Origin: Chryseosolibacter sp964551035
Lineage (GTDB): Bacteria > Bacteroidota > Bacteroidia > Cytophagales > Cyclobacteriaceae
Direction: 5' to 3'
NCBI GenBank assembly: GCA_964551035.1
Contig: CAZKBK010000001.1
Location: forward strand, 62,001 to 126,000
DNA: 64,000 bases
Shown here: positions 8,751-17,378 of the stretch, piece after piece
How the letters are laid out: every line of letters starts with the position of its first letter
Position numbering within the stretch: the stretch's first letter is position 1
Notes under the pieces: model-generated
Seen by the model: the letters and a program-made list of their open reading frames with translations, nothing else
Database searches by the model: none
What the model was told of the DNA's origin: nothing
Program-made: the position numbers and the translations under genes

Positions 8751-9054
8751 GATATGTAAGATTCAAAATTAAATGGCATTTTCTGACAATAATCATAGTG
8801 TCTGTTGACGGGACTCAGCAGAAGCAGCAGCACCGAAAGATACGTTTGAGCGGCAAATCGCGGTCTCATGAAAGAACATTTTCTTTCCGGGCGATTTTTT
8901 GCAGCCTGCCCGGGTGCCGCCGGCAATATTTACCGGTGGGGATGAAAATTTTCGATCATTTCCATGGCGTTGGCAAAATATTCGTCTGCCGTATTGGACG
9001 CGCATTGGTGCGATCGGTAATTGGAGCGACAACGGGAGAAAATCATTAAGAATT
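8751..9054. other. Intergenic region of about 300 bp between divergent units
   Basis: It carries the promoter of the beta-CASP gene at its left end and presumably the old promoter of the decayed acetyl-CoA hydrolase at its right end. No reading frame in it looks like protein, and I saw no hairpin or repeat. Confidence 0.5.
8764..8771 (-). promoter_or_regulatory. Candidate -7 promoter element (TAATTTTG) for the beta-CASP gene
   Basis: On the minus strand TAATTTTG matches the Bacteroidota -7 consensus TAnnTTTG exactly. A TTG lies 15 bp further upstream, slightly closer than usual. A transcript would start about 7 bases before the ATG at 8750. Confidence 0.4.
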
Positions 9055-9492
9055 ATGTACATATCGGGAGAAGAAGCGTTGAAGATCGTGAAGCCGGGCG
9101 ATCGGGTCTTATATTACAGGCCAGGTGTGCTCCGACTCCGTTGGCACGTATCATTTTTCAGGCGTAGGAGCACAAATGGATTTCATTCGCGGCGCTTCCC
9201 TTTCAGACGTTGGCAAACCGATCATTGCACTGCCCTCGATAACGGCCCGGGGCATTTCCAGAATTGTTCCGTACCTTAAGGCGGGCGCAGGTGTGGTGAC
9301 CACCCGAGCCCACCCCGGGCCCACGTTCACTACATTGTGACCGAGTATGGCATCGCCTACCTGTATGGCAAGAATCTCCGGCAACGCGCCAAAGCGCTGA
9401 TTGACATCGCCCACCCAAACCATCGGGAGGCGCTGGAGCGCGAAGCTTTTGAAAGGTTCAAGTCGTACGAATTCGAAAGAAGGGTATATTAG
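9055..9492 (+). pseudogene. Remnant of acetyl-CoA hydrolase/transferase, internally deleted and frameshifted
   Basis: Three pieces of one family appear in order but in three frames. The N-terminal piece starts at ATG 9055 (MYISGEEALKIVKPGDRV). At about 9118-9122 it jumps directly to a C-terminal part (QVCSDSVGTYHFSGVGAQMD, then GKPIIALPS and SRIVPYLKAGAGVVTTRAH), one frame over; roughly 290 middle residues including the catalytic Glu region are missing. At 9311-9324 an 11-bp insertion, which repeats GCCCAC around CCCGG, shifts the frame again before VHYIVTEYGIAYLYGKNL. The last piece ends at TAG 9490. Intact relatives, about 430 residues long, transfer or hydrolyse CoA thioesters. The well-preserved codons suggest recent decay. 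No functional product is expected. Confidence 0.85.
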
Positions 9493-9648
9493 CCGTGAAA
9501 AAATTTTCATCTTGTTGATATTGATCAACCTTGTGATTGTCGGTGCCTTTCTTTATTGTTCTCTGGAGCAGGAAGGGCAGCCATGGTGATGAACCCCTGC
9601 ATACCGTCAACCGGGATCTTGTTCGACAGGAATTCAAAATACAACAAA

Positions 9649-9657
9649 AAGGAGGTG
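9649..9657 (+). promoter_or_regulatory. Near-perfect Shine-Dalgarno sequence
   Basis: AAGGAGGTG precedes the ATG at 9660 by two bases (GGAGG by four). It decides that start over upstream in-frame codons. Most other starts in this window, as usual in Bacteroidota, have no such element, so this one stands out. Confidence 0.7.
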
Positions 9658-9659
9658 AA

Positions 9660-10700
9660 ATGATTGTTCGTGGGCGGTTGCCATTTGTTGCGCTCGCCTT
9701 GCTTTCGCTCATTGCCGGACTGTGGACAGGTCTGAACCGGATCGGTTGGGACTTTTACATTACGCCGGCCAGCGCCCACCACGGCGCCATCATGGTGGGA
9801 GGATTTCTTGGAACGCTGATCGCGCTTGAAAAGATCATACCCCTCAGGCGAAAACTCCCCTTTCTCATCCCCATGGCCAGCGCGGCGAGCGTTGCCGGAT
9901 TTGTCCTCGGGCATGTCCACTGGGCGATGGTGCTGCTCGTGATGGCCAGCGCAGGGTTATTTCTTGTAATGGCTTTTTACCTGACCACGCAACGAAGTCA
10001 GATATACCTGCTCATGCTCCTGGGCGCCGGTGCATGGTTTGTTGGCAATTTTTTCCTGCTCACGCGCCACGCCTACCCAACAGCCTTCCCGTGGTGGGTG
10101 GCGTTCGCCCTGATGATCATTATCGCCGAGCGTATTGAGATCATGCGATTTCTTCCGGTTTCCCGCCTGCAGAAAGGGATTCTGGTCGGCCTGCTTATCC
10201 TCTTCCCGCTCGGTATTCTGTTTGGATTTCACGGCACCGGTCGCTACATCGCGGGTGGCGTTCTGGTCGCGGTCTCGGCATGGATGCTGAAGTTCGATCT
10301 CATCGGCGTCACGCTCTTTAAGAAGGGACTGACCCGGTATGTCGCCGTCGCGCTGCTTTGCGGCTATGTTGCGCTGCTGTTGGCCGGTGTATTTTTTATC
10401 ACCCTCGAAAACATCATGGCGTACGATGCCGTGGTTCACACCTTCTTTATCGGCTTTGTTTTTTCGATGATCTTTGCACATGGACCCATCATTTTGCCTG
10501 GTGTACTGGGAATTCTCGCGAAGCCGTTTCATCCGCTGTTATACCTGTGGCTCGGAATCCTTCACGTGTCCTGGATGATTCGGATCTTCGGCGATCTCAC
10601 CCTTGCTTCCAACCTGCGAATGGCTGGCGGTTTGTTGACGGCGATCGCTGTCGTGGGATACTTTGCGACCATGGGCAGCCTAACTTTCAAACGGCGTTGA
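9660..10700 (+). CDS. Polytopic membrane protein, NnrS-like / heme-copper-oxidase-like
   Basis: A 346-residue, very hydrophobic protein with about ten to twelve predicted helices. Conserved-looking polar positions within helices include HHGAIMVGGFLGTL near the N-terminus, GHVHWA and the later HTFFIGFVFSMIFAHGPIILP, where histidines could bind heme or copper. It resembles NnrS-type proteins, linked in other bacteria to nitric oxide metabolism, but I cannot assign it firmly. The start is fixed by a strong Shine-Dalgarno sequence at 9651. Its TGA overlaps the ATG of the next membrane gene (TGATG), so the two are coupled and may form one complex. No nir, nor or nos gene is visible nearby, so a nitrogen oxide role is only a possibility. 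Confidence 0.6.
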   Translation: MIVRGRLPFVALALLSLIAGLWTGLNRIGWDFYITPASAHHGAIMVGGFLGTLIALEKIIPLRRKLPFLIPMASAASVAGFVLGHVHWAMVLLVMASAGLFLVMAFYLTTQRSQIYLLMLLGAGAWFVGNFFLLTRHAYPTAFPWWVAFALMIIIAERIEIMRFLPVSRLQKGILVGLLILFPLGILFGFHGTGRYIAGGVLVAVSAWMLKFDLIGVTLFKKGLTRYVAVALLCGYVALLLAGVFFITLENIMAYDAVVHTFFIGFVFSMIFAHGPIILPGVLGILAKPFHPLLYLWLGILHVSWMIRIFGDLTLASNLRMAGGLLTAIAVVGYFATMGSLTFKRR

Positions 10701-11914
10701 TGGCGGCGCGTTTCAGGATACCGTTGTTCTTTTTCTTTGTCGCCGGCATGATCGGGTTGTTGCTGCGCTGGCAGATGGTGTCACCATTCCCCAACATCGT
10801 TTACGGCTATTTTCTACACGCGCACTCACACCTGATGTTCCTGGGATGGGTTGGCAATTCGTTGCTTTTGGCGTTTCTCTGGAGGCTGATCAGCCATGAA
10901 AAACGGCGCCCTTTCCTGGCTATTTTCTGGGCGCTGCAGGGGTTGTTGTTGGGCATGATGATTTCCTTTCCGGTGCAGGGATACGGCCTCTACTCGATCG
11001 TCTTTTCCACGCTTCATACGCTTGGCGTTTTTGTGATTGCCGCGTTGTTTTTTCGGACGATCAGGAACTTGAAACACGCATCGTGCTGGCTCGCATCTGT
11101 GGCGCTGATCTTTTTCATTGTTTCGTCGGCGGGGCCATTCTCTCTTGGCTACATCATGGCCAACGGTCAGGGGAAATCGCAGGCGTATTACTTTTCGGTG
11201 TACTATTACCTTCATTTCCAATACAATGGATTCTTCGTATTTGGTATTCTCAGCATGTTTTTCAGCATGCTGGAGGAGCATGGTGTGCCCTTCGATGCAG
11301 CGGCGGTGATCCGTGTGGGCAAATGGATCGCATTCAGTTGCGTTCCTGCCTACGCGCTGAGCGTTTTGTGGGCCGAGCCCGGATGGATTTTCAACGTTGT
11401 CGGCCTTCTCGCCGCCGGAGCGCAGCTCTACGCGTTTTGGCTCATGATCCGGGTACTCAGGCCGGTTGCAGATGACGTGCGTCGCGTGTTTTCCCGAACC
11501 CCGGATCTGCTGCTGAATGTGATTGCAGGCTGTATCGTGTTAAAACTTATGCTGCAGCTATTATCAGCGCATCCCTTTGTGGCCGCGCTTGCCTATGAAC
11601 TCCGGCCACTGGTGATCGCCTATCTTCACCTGGTACTGGCGGGTATCATTTCCCTTTTTCTGATGGTGTGGTACATTGAAATGCGAATCGTTTCACAAGA
11701 ATGGGGACGGCGCCTTGCTATATCGTTCTCGGTTTCACTCGCCGGGTCGGAGATCGTGCTTGGGCTTCAACCATGGTGGACAACGGTCATGGGGGATGGG
11801 TGGTTGACCGCTCCGGAATGGATCTTTGCTTTCTCTGTCGTTATGGTACTTTCGATCGGCGGATTTGCCCTCGCGTCGCTGGGGAACGCGCGTCAGCGGC
11901 AGCCGGTCTCGTAG
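10700..11914 (+). CDS. Polytopic membrane protein with histidine-rich helices (oxidase subunit I-like)
   Basis: A 404-residue integral membrane protein with about twelve helices. Near the N-terminus is YFLHAHSHLMFLGWVGN and later YYYLHFQYNGFFVFG, a spacing of histidines reminiscent of heme-ligating helices of heme-copper oxidase subunit I (CcoN-like), though the canonical copper-site motif was not identified. It is translationally coupled to the preceding NnrS-like gene and presumably works with it in the cytoplasmic membrane, perhaps handling heme, copper or NO. The start ATG 10700 is chosen by the TGATG overlap and the immediate hydrophobic segment. The last 22 bp overlap the convergent secreted-protein gene. 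Confidence 0.6.
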   Translation: MAARFRIPLFFFFVAGMIGLLLRWQMVSPFPNIVYGYFLHAHSHLMFLGWVGNSLLLAFLWRLISHEKRRPFLAIFWALQGLLLGMMISFPVQGYGLYSIVFSTLHTLGVFVIAALFFRTIRNLKHASCWLASVALIFFIVSSAGPFSLGYIMANGQGKSQAYYFSVYYYLHFQYNGFFVFGILSMFFSMLEEHGVPFDAAAVIRVGKWIAFSCVPAYALSVLWAEPGWIFNVVGLLAAGAQLYAFWLMIRVLRPVADDVRRVFSRTPDLLLNVIAGCIVLKLMLQLLSAHPFVAALAYELRPLVIAYLHLVLAGIISLFLMVWYIEMRIVSQEWGRRLAISFSVSLAGSEIVLGLQPWWTTVMGDGWLTAPEWIFAFSVVMVLSIGGFALASLGNARQRQPVS

Positions 11915-12750
11915 GTTCTGAAGTATTGCGTCCCGTTGAGCAACGTTTTTTCGTCGACGTAGCTCAACGCATACTCCTTCACGGACCCATCCTGGTAGTT
12001 CAATTGAAGGACGGGGTTGCCGTTGATATCGGGGACGACGTCCCACGAGCCGGAACCGCCCGAACTGTTGTGATCACTCCCGAATGCGCCGCCTGTGTCG
12101 ATCGACATGTTGTAATTGCGGCTGTCGGTAAAAATCCCGGTACCGCAAAGATCAATGACTACTTTGTTGGAATACCCGCCGCTACCCGAAGAATAGGTTT
12201 CCATGTAGGTCAGGCGCGCGTTCGTGAGCGCACGCTTCCATTCGTTGACGATCGGGGTGGCGACAGGCGAGGTAAAGCGAAAACCGCGTGCAACCTCCCT
12301 GGCGAGTTCGACGTGGCGTTCGGTGAACATGTCCGGCGTGGTGACCGCCAGAATGCTGACACCCAATCCATGTGGGTTGATCAATCCGATACCATAGGCC
12401 TTTACCGACTGGCCTTGAAGGGATCCCGCATAGCGGGCGGCGATGCCGTTACTTCCGAAGGGTTCGATTTCCCCCGTCAGTTGGAGAAAAATTCCTTCAT
12501 CGCTGATGCCTTTCATCGCTTCTGCGCGGAGCTGTTGAATTTCCCGGCTCTCATGGCTTGTCAGGAGGATGGCACCCGGTTCGGCGTGTGATCCAAGTAC
12601 ATAGCCCGACTCCGTTTGTTGCCCGACCCACCCCGAGGGGATGGTAAATGCCATTCCCAGGTGATCGAGTTTTACCGTGCCGCTCACTTGGCCGACGCAT
12701 GCGGTGGCGAACGAAAACAACAAGGGCACGAGGAGTGTCTTCATAATCAT
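11893..12750 (-). CDS. Exported protein of unknown function
   Basis: A 285-residue protein with a signal peptide (MIMKTLLVPLLFSFATACVG); cleavage after ATA or CVG, or lipidation at C18 with a poor lipobox, are all conceivable. The middle (about 25-165) is a mixed alpha/beta region of the kind seen in stress-related secreted proteins (HLGMAFTIPSGW). The C-terminal part (about 185-285) is Ser/Gly-rich with two cysteines (DLCGTG and ETGC at the end). I do not recognise a named family. It is 60 bp downstream of mlaF on the same strand and may be co-transcribed, where other bacteria would have the MCE-domain gene. It is not itself an MCE protein. Confidence 0.7.
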   Translation of the reverse strand: MIMKTLLVPLLFSFATACVGQVSGTVKLDHLGMAFTIPSGWVGQQTESGYVLGSHAEPGAILLTSHESREIQQLRAEAMKGISDEGIFLQLTGEIEPFGSNGIAARYAGSLQGQSVKAYGIGLINPHGLGVSILAVTTPDMFTERHVELAREVARGFRFTSPVATPIVNEWKRALTNARLTYMETYSSGSGGYSNKVVIDLCGTGIFTDSRNYNMSIDTGGAFGSDHNSSGGSGSWDVVPDINGNPVLQLNYQDGSVKEYALSYVDEKTLLNGTQYFRTYETGCR

Positions 12751-12810
12751 GTCTTGATGAATGGCTCTTTTAAAATACTAAACCCGGAGGGTCCTCAAAT
12801 TCCTTGAACG

Positions 12811-13560
12811 CTATTTTTTGCGGAGGTTGTCCATGAGCTTGTTCGCAAAAATGAAGTCGTCGAGTTCCTTCACGCCGGAATCCAGGATACTTTCCTTGGA
12901 ACCTTCCCAAAGTTTCTCACCGCGGTAGATGAAGAGGATCTTTTCGCCGTAGGCCATCACCGAGTTCATGTCGTGCGTCACGACGATGGTGGTGATGGCG
13001 TAGTCGGCGGTAATGTCCTGAATGAGTTCGTCGATGAGGATCGAGGTTTGCGGATCCAGTCCTGAATTGGGTTCATCGCAGAACAGGTAGTTCGGATTGT
13101 TCACAATCGCCCGGGCAATGCCGACACGTTTTTTCATCCCGCCGCTCAACTCCGACGGCATTTTTGTGTTCACGTTCTCGAGCCCCACGCGCTTGAGGCA
13201 AAAGTTAACCCGCTCGAGTTTCTCGTCGCGATCCATCCGGGAAAGGATGTCCAGGGGGAACCGTACATTTTCTTCGACATTCTTTGAATCGAACAAGGCG
13301 CCACCCTGAAAGAGCATGCCGATCTCCCGGCGTACTTCGGTCTTCAGGTTCCGGTCTCCTTCCGAGAAATTCCGACGGTCATAGAACACCTGGCCGGTGT
13401 CAGGCCGCACCAGTCCTACAATGCACTTTAATAGCACGCTCTTGCCCGTGCCGCTGGCGCCGATGATCTGGTTGAGTTTGCCTTTTTCAAATATTCCGCT
13501 GACATCCTTCAGTACCGGCTTGTCGTTGAACGATTTGGAAATATTGCTTACTTCAATCAT
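12811..13560 (-). CDS. mlaF: ABC transporter ATPase of the Mla (MCE) lipid transport system
   Basis: A 249-residue nucleotide-binding subunit. Walker A GASGTGKSV, Q-loop LFQGGALFDS, signature LSGGM, Walker B NYLFCDEP and the switch histidine in VVTHD are all present. The GGALFDS stretch and SGGMKKRVGIARA are typical of MlaF/TTG2A-type ATPases driving phospholipid movement between inner and outer membranes. The ATG overlaps the mlaE stop (ATGA), so the permease and ATPase are made together. No MlaD/MCE subunit follows; it must be encoded elsewhere. Confidence 0.92.
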   Translation of the reverse strand: MIEVSNISKSFNDKPVLKDVSGIFEKGKLNQIIGASGTGKSVLLKCIVGLVRPDTGQVFYDRRNFSEGDRNLKTEVRREIGMLFQGGALFDSKNVEENVRFPLDILSRMDRDEKLERVNFCLKRVGLENVNTKMPSELSGGMKKRVGIARAIVNNPNYLFCDEPNSGLDPQTSILIDELIQDITADYAITTIVVTHDMNSVMAYGEKILFIYRGEKLWEGSKESILDSGVKELDDFIFANKLMDNLRKK

Positions 13561-14294
13561 GGGGCTACGAGTAACTGGGCCAGGAAATAATCTGCCAGCA
13601 GGACGGCTATAACACTGTTGGTCACCGCCTGTGTGCTGGAAAAGCCGACCTCCAACGCTCCTCCTTCGGTATAATAACCCTTGAACGACGAGATGGAAGC
13701 TACCAGGAAGGCAAAAACGACCGCTTTGATGAGGGCAAATGTAATCGTGAAGTCGTTGAATTGAAAACGGATGCCGTAGATGTAGTCATTCGGTGTGATG
13801 ATGTCGGTGGCCGTCCCCACCAGGTAGCCTCCGACGAGCGCGCACACGCCCGCAACCACTACCAGTAAAGGGAACATGACCATGGATGCGATGATTTTGG
13901 GCAGGACCAGGTAGGAGATCGAGTTGATGCCCATCACCTCGAGCGCGTCGACCTGCTCGGTGATCCGCATCGTTCCCAGACCGCCAGCCATGCTTGAGCC
14001 GACTTTTCCGGCGTAGATCACGGCTATGATGGTGGGGGCAAGTTCTAGTACCGTCATTTCACGGACGACCTGGGAAATCACGTAGTTTGGTATGAGCGGG
14101 CTCACCATATTGAACGCGGTCTGGACGGTGGTCACCGCGCCCATAAACGTCGACACCAACGCCACCAGAAACGCCGAACCCAACCCTATGGAAACACATT
14201 CGTCAAGGGTATTCCGATAATAGGTGGCGAACGTTTCGCGGTTGATAAACAGATGTCCGATAAAGATGAAGTACTTACCAATCTCTTTAATCAT
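13557..14294 (-). CDS. mlaE: MlaE-family ABC permease
   Basis: A 245-residue inner-membrane permease of the MlaE/TTG2B family with about five to six helices. Diagnostic stretches are VVREMTVLELAPTIIAVIYA, GKVGSSMAGGLGTMRITEQV and the EQVDALEVMGINS coupling region, followed by PKIIASMVMFPLL. It forms the membrane core of the phospholipid transporter with MlaF. The gene starts at ATG 14294, preceded by a TTG-18-TATCTTTA promoter that overlaps the start of the divergent SDR gene, so the two divergent units share a compact 61-bp control region. Confidence 0.92.
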   Translation of the reverse strand: MIKEIGKYFIFIGHLFINRETFATYYRNTLDECVSIGLGSAFLVALVSTFMGAVTTVQTAFNMVSPLIPNYVISQVVREMTVLELAPTIIAVIYAGKVGSSMAGGLGTMRITEQVDALEVMGINSISYLVLPKIIASMVMFPLLVVVAGVCALVGGYLVGTATDIITPNDYIYGIRFQFNDFTITFALIKAVVFAFLVASISSFKGYYTEGGALEVGFSSTQAVTNSVIAVLLADYFLAQLLVAP

Positions 14295-14327
14295 GCTGCA
14301 ATTAAATCATCTCAAGTATTATCTTGC

Positions 14328-14356
14328 TAAAGATACTTAAAAATAAACATCGTCAA
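14328..14356 (-). promoter_or_regulatory. Candidate mlaEF promoter (TTG-N18-TATCTTTA)
   Basis: On the minus strand TTG at 14354-14356 and TATCTTTA at 14328-14335 fit the Bacteroidota -33/-7 pattern with one mismatch. A start near 14321 would leave a leader of about 27 bases. Confidence 0.45.
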
Positions 14357-15063
14357 TGCGCAAGCTAATCGTCGTCACGGGAGGTTCAAGAGGTATCGGC
14401 AGGGCAACTGCTGAAAGATTTGCCGGGGCTGATTTTGATATTGTAACCTGCTCGCGAAACGAAAATGACCTTGAGAAAATGACGGACGATTTCAGGAGCG
14501 TTTTTCCCTCCGTCCACCTGGCTGTTTTTAAGGCGGATATGAGCGAAAAACCGCAGGCGCGGGCTTTCGTCGAATACGTCAATGGGCTTGGGCGTCCTGT
14601 TGACGTGCTGGTGAACAACAGCGGCTACTTCCTTCCGGGCGAACTTTGCACGGAACCGGAAGGCACTTTGGAGCGCATGGTGAATGCGAACCTTTACAGC
14701 GCCTATCACATGACACGGGGCATTGTTCCCCGCATGAAGGAGAATCGTTCGGGACATATTTTTAACATCTGCTCCATAGCAAGCCTGACAGCCTATCCGA
14801 ATGGAGGGTCGTACGCGATTTCAAAGGCGGCCCTCCTGGGGTTCTCGCGTTGCCTTCGCGAGGAACTGATGGGGTTTGACATACGCGTCACATCGGTAAT
14901 ACCCGGCGCGACCCACACGCGAAGCTGGGAGGGAACCGATTTACCCGAGGAGCGGTTCATGAAAGCGGAGGATGTTGCCGAGGCGTTGTACTCGGCATGG
15001 GCCCTCTCACCGAGAAGTGTTGTCGAGGAAATTGTCATCCGTCCGCAACTCGGTGACATTTAG
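14356..15063 (+). CDS. Short-chain dehydrogenase/reductase
   Basis: A 235-residue classical SDR. The nucleotide-binding motif TGGSRGIG (about 8-15), NNSG (87-90), catalytic S140 in NICSIAS and Y153-xxx-K157 (SYAISKAAL) are intact. Members reduce or oxidise carbonyl/hydroxyl groups with NAD(P)H; the substrate cannot be read from sequence. A Ser-Arg at the dinucleotide loop (GGSRGIG, then CSRNENDLE) favours NADPH. It is transcribed divergently from mlaEF and stands alone on its strand. A sepiapterin-reductase-like role with the folE operon 8 kb away was considered but has no direct support. Confidence 0.88.
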   Translation: MRKLIVVTGGSRGIGRATAERFAGADFDIVTCSRNENDLEKMTDDFRSVFPSVHLAVFKADMSEKPQARAFVEYVNGLGRPVDVLVNNSGYFLPGELCTEPEGTLERMVNANLYSAYHMTRGIVPRMKENRSGHIFNICSIASLTAYPNGGSYAISKAALLGFSRCLREELMGFDIRVTSVIPGATHTRSWEGTDLPEERFMKAEDVAEALYSAWALSPRSVVEEIVIRPQLGDI

Positions 15064-15362
15064 GACGATAGGACCCAAGGCGGTCCGGTTTATTTGGCTG
15101 CCTTAAACCCGCGCGGCCCCTTGAGATGCGATCCGGGTGAAATGAGCGCTATTCCACGTTGCGCGTTATGCCTCGTCCAACATGCCTGTGCAATACCCTT
15201 CGCGGCGTCGGACGCGCTATATTGTCAAGGGAAGGCACAAAGGCACCGGGAAGGAACGGTGGTATCTTCGGGCCTTGAGGGGCCAGTTGCTCGGTTTGGA
15301 GAGGGGGTGGATTAATTCGTCGGCGTTGGCGCTCGAAGTCCCTGATAACAACTAATTTTGCG
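15064..15362 (+). other. Gap of about 300 bp before ispG, with a doubtful 57-codon ORF
   Basis: The region carries a possible SDR terminator at its left end and TAATTTTG at 15353-15360, a perfect -7 match, just before ispG. Between them an ATG at 15182 opens 57 codons, very Arg/Lys-rich (KGRHKGTGKERWYLRALRG), ending at 15355. I have no family match and no ribosome binding site, so I do not call it a gene. Confidence 0.35.
15071..15095 (+). terminator. Weak hairpin possibly ending the SDR transcript
   Basis: Eight bases after the SDR stop, GGACC (15071-15075) pairs with GGTCC (15082-15086) around a six-base loop and is followed by GGTTTATTT. The stem is only five pairs and the U-tract interrupted, so this is tentative. 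Confidence 0.3.
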
Positions 15363-17360
15363 ATGATAACCAATCACGCTGTGCATCCGCAAATCGCATC
15401 CGTCAAATCATACTGTAACAGCCTGGTAAAATACAGCCGTCGGAAGACGGTGGAAGTCAACGTGGGGGATCTTCCCATGGGAGGTGAACATCCTATACGC
15501 GTACAGTCCATGACCACCGTGGATACGATGGACACCGAAGGCTCCGTGAACGAGGCGATCCGGATGATTGAGGCGGGTTGCGAGTATGTTCGCATCACGG
15601 CGCCGAGTATGAAGGAAGCGCGCAACCTGGAGGTGATCCGGAAGCAACTCCGCTTGCGGGGCTATCGCGCGCCCCTGATCGCGGATATCCATTTCACACC
15701 GAATGCGGCTGAGCTTGCCGCCCGGCTGGTGGAAAAAGTCAGGATAAACCCGGGAAACTATGCTGACAAAAAGCGGTTTGAAGCCATCGCGTATACGGAT
15801 CGCTCCTACGAAGCGGAACTCGACCGCATCCGTCAGAAATTCACGCCCCTGGTAAAGATTTGCAAGGAGTATGGTACCGCGATGCGAATCGGAACGAATC
15901 ATGGCTCTTTGTCGGACCGGATCATGAGCCGTTACGGCGATACCCCGCTCGGCATGGTGGAGTCGGCGCTGGAATTTCTGAGGATCTGCGAGGACCAGCA
16001 GTATTACAACATCGTGTTGTCAATGAAAGCATCCAACCCGCAGGTGATGGTCCAGGCGTACCGGTTGCTTGTGCAGAAGCTGGACGAAGAGGGCCTGAAG
16101 CCGTACCCGCTGCACCTGGGCGTGACGGAAGCCGGCGAGGGCGAGGACGGGAGGATCAAATCGGCCGTTGGGATCGGTACGCTGCTGGAGGATGGCCTTG
16201 GCGATACCATCCGCGTATCGCTGACCGAACCGCCGGAAGCGGAAATTCCGGTAGCCAATGCGTTGGTTTTCCGGTATGATCACCGCGAGGGACATGAAGC
16301 CATTCCGGAGATCATCGACTATCCGGTCAACCCCTTTGTTTATTCACGGAGGACCACCCGGGAGGTCGTAAACATGGGCGGACACCAGGTGCCAAGGGTG
16401 GTGGCAGATCTCTCCGCGCGTGCGCATATCACACCTGCGTCCCTTTTTCCCCTGGGATACCAGTACGCGGTATCTCTTGATAAGTGGAACATCGCCGACA
16501 CAGCCTGCGACTATGTGTTTACAGGGGACAACCATGTCGATTTTGAAACACCGGGAACGCTGGGTTTGATCTTCAATCATACGACGTGGGTCGGGCTTGG
16601 GCGCCGCGAACGCGCATATCCGTTAATTCGAAGCGAGGATTACCTGACCGGTGTCCCGGGCTCGGAGATGCTGAATTTTGTTCGCGCAGATCTGCGTGAC
16701 GTCTCATCGCCCCTTGTCAAAAAATTGAACGGCGACCCCACGGCGGTTTTGCTGATCGAAACGAGAAACGAACATGGCATGGCCGAACAGCGGCGACTTT
16801 TCGCGGAGTTGATGAACCTCGCCTGTAAGGTACCCGTCGTTATCGGGAGGGCTTATGCGGACCTTTCTCCGGAGGGCTTTCAGCTTCATGCAGGTACCGA
16901 CATTGGCGGCTTGCTGATCGATGGGCTCGGTGACGGCGTCTTTATTGCCGCCCGCAATTGCGGCGGTGACAAATTGATCAACGAGACCGCGTTCAATATC
17001 CTTCAAGCCACCCGCACACGGATATCCAAGACAGAGTACATCTCCTGTCCATCATGCGGGCGCACGTTGTTCGACCTCCAGGAAACGACGGCAAAAATTC
17101 GCGCGCGCACCTTTCACCTTAAGGGGGTGAAGATCGGCATCATGGGATGTATCGTCAATGGACCCGGCGAAATGGCCGACGCCGATTATGGCTACGTGGG
17201 TTCAGGGCCGGGGAGAATAACCCTGTATCGGGGCAAAGAGGTCGTTCGCCGCAATGTTCCCACGCCGCAGGCGGTTGACCAGTTGATCGACCTGATCCGG
17301 GAAGACGGAAATTGGATCGACATGCCCGAAACCCTGGGCCAGGGAGTGGGCGATGATTAA
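15363..17360 (+). CDS. ispG: (E)-4-hydroxy-3-methylbut-2-enyl-diphosphate synthase, long form
   Basis: This 665-residue enzyme reduces methylerythritol cyclodiphosphate to HMBPP in the MEP isoprenoid pathway. The N-terminal TIM barrel (about 30-290) begins with YSRRKTVEVNVGDLPMGG and has IRVQSMTTVDT; a Bacteroidota/plant-type insert of about 250 residues follows; the C-terminal 4Fe-4S domain has C562 and C565 (CPSCGR), C596 (GCIVNGPGE) and E603, the four cluster ligands. Short bacterial IspG lacks the insert. The ATG at 15363 lies only two bases after a perfect TAATTTTG, so the transcript may be leaderless or another promoter is used. A 70-residue membrane protein gene follows after 18 bp. 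Confidence 0.95.
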   Translation: MITNHAVHPQIASVKSYCNSLVKYSRRKTVEVNVGDLPMGGEHPIRVQSMTTVDTMDTEGSVNEAIRMIEAGCEYVRITAPSMKEARNLEVIRKQLRLRGYRAPLIADIHFTPNAAELAARLVEKVRINPGNYADKKRFEAIAYTDRSYEAELDRIRQKFTPLVKICKEYGTAMRIGTNHGSLSDRIMSRYGDTPLGMVESALEFLRICEDQQYYNIVLSMKASNPQVMVQAYRLLVQKLDEEGLKPYPLHLGVTEAGEGEDGRIKSAVGIGTLLEDGLGDTIRVSLTEPPEAEIPVANALVFRYDHREGHEAIPEIIDYPVNPFVYSRRTTREVVNMGGHQVPRVVADLSARAHITPASLFPLGYQYAVSLDKWNIADTACDYVFTGDNHVDFETPGTLGLIFNHTTWVGLGRRERAYPLIRSEDYLTGVPGSEMLNFVRADLRDVSSPLVKKLNGDPTAVLLIETRNEHGMAEQRRLFAELMNLACKVPVVIGRAYADLSPEGFQLHAGTDIGGLLIDGLGDGVFIAARNCGGDKLINETAFNILQATRTRISKTEYISCPSCGRTLFDLQETTAKIRARTFHLKGVKIGIMGCIVNGPGEMADADYGYVGSGPGRITLYRGKEVVRRNVPTPQAVDQLIDLIREDGNWIDMPETLGQGVGDD

Positions 17361-17378
17361 TTTTACTATTGGACTGTT

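Noticed and set aside
9493..9659. Small membrane-like frame (REKIFILLILINLVIVGAFL) before the NnrS-like gene
   Set aside because: No standard start codon in frame; probably an old gene end or chance.
15182..15355. 57-codon basic ORF upstream of ispG
   Set aside because: No ribosome binding site or family match, and it overlaps a promoter element; could be chance in GC-rich DNA.
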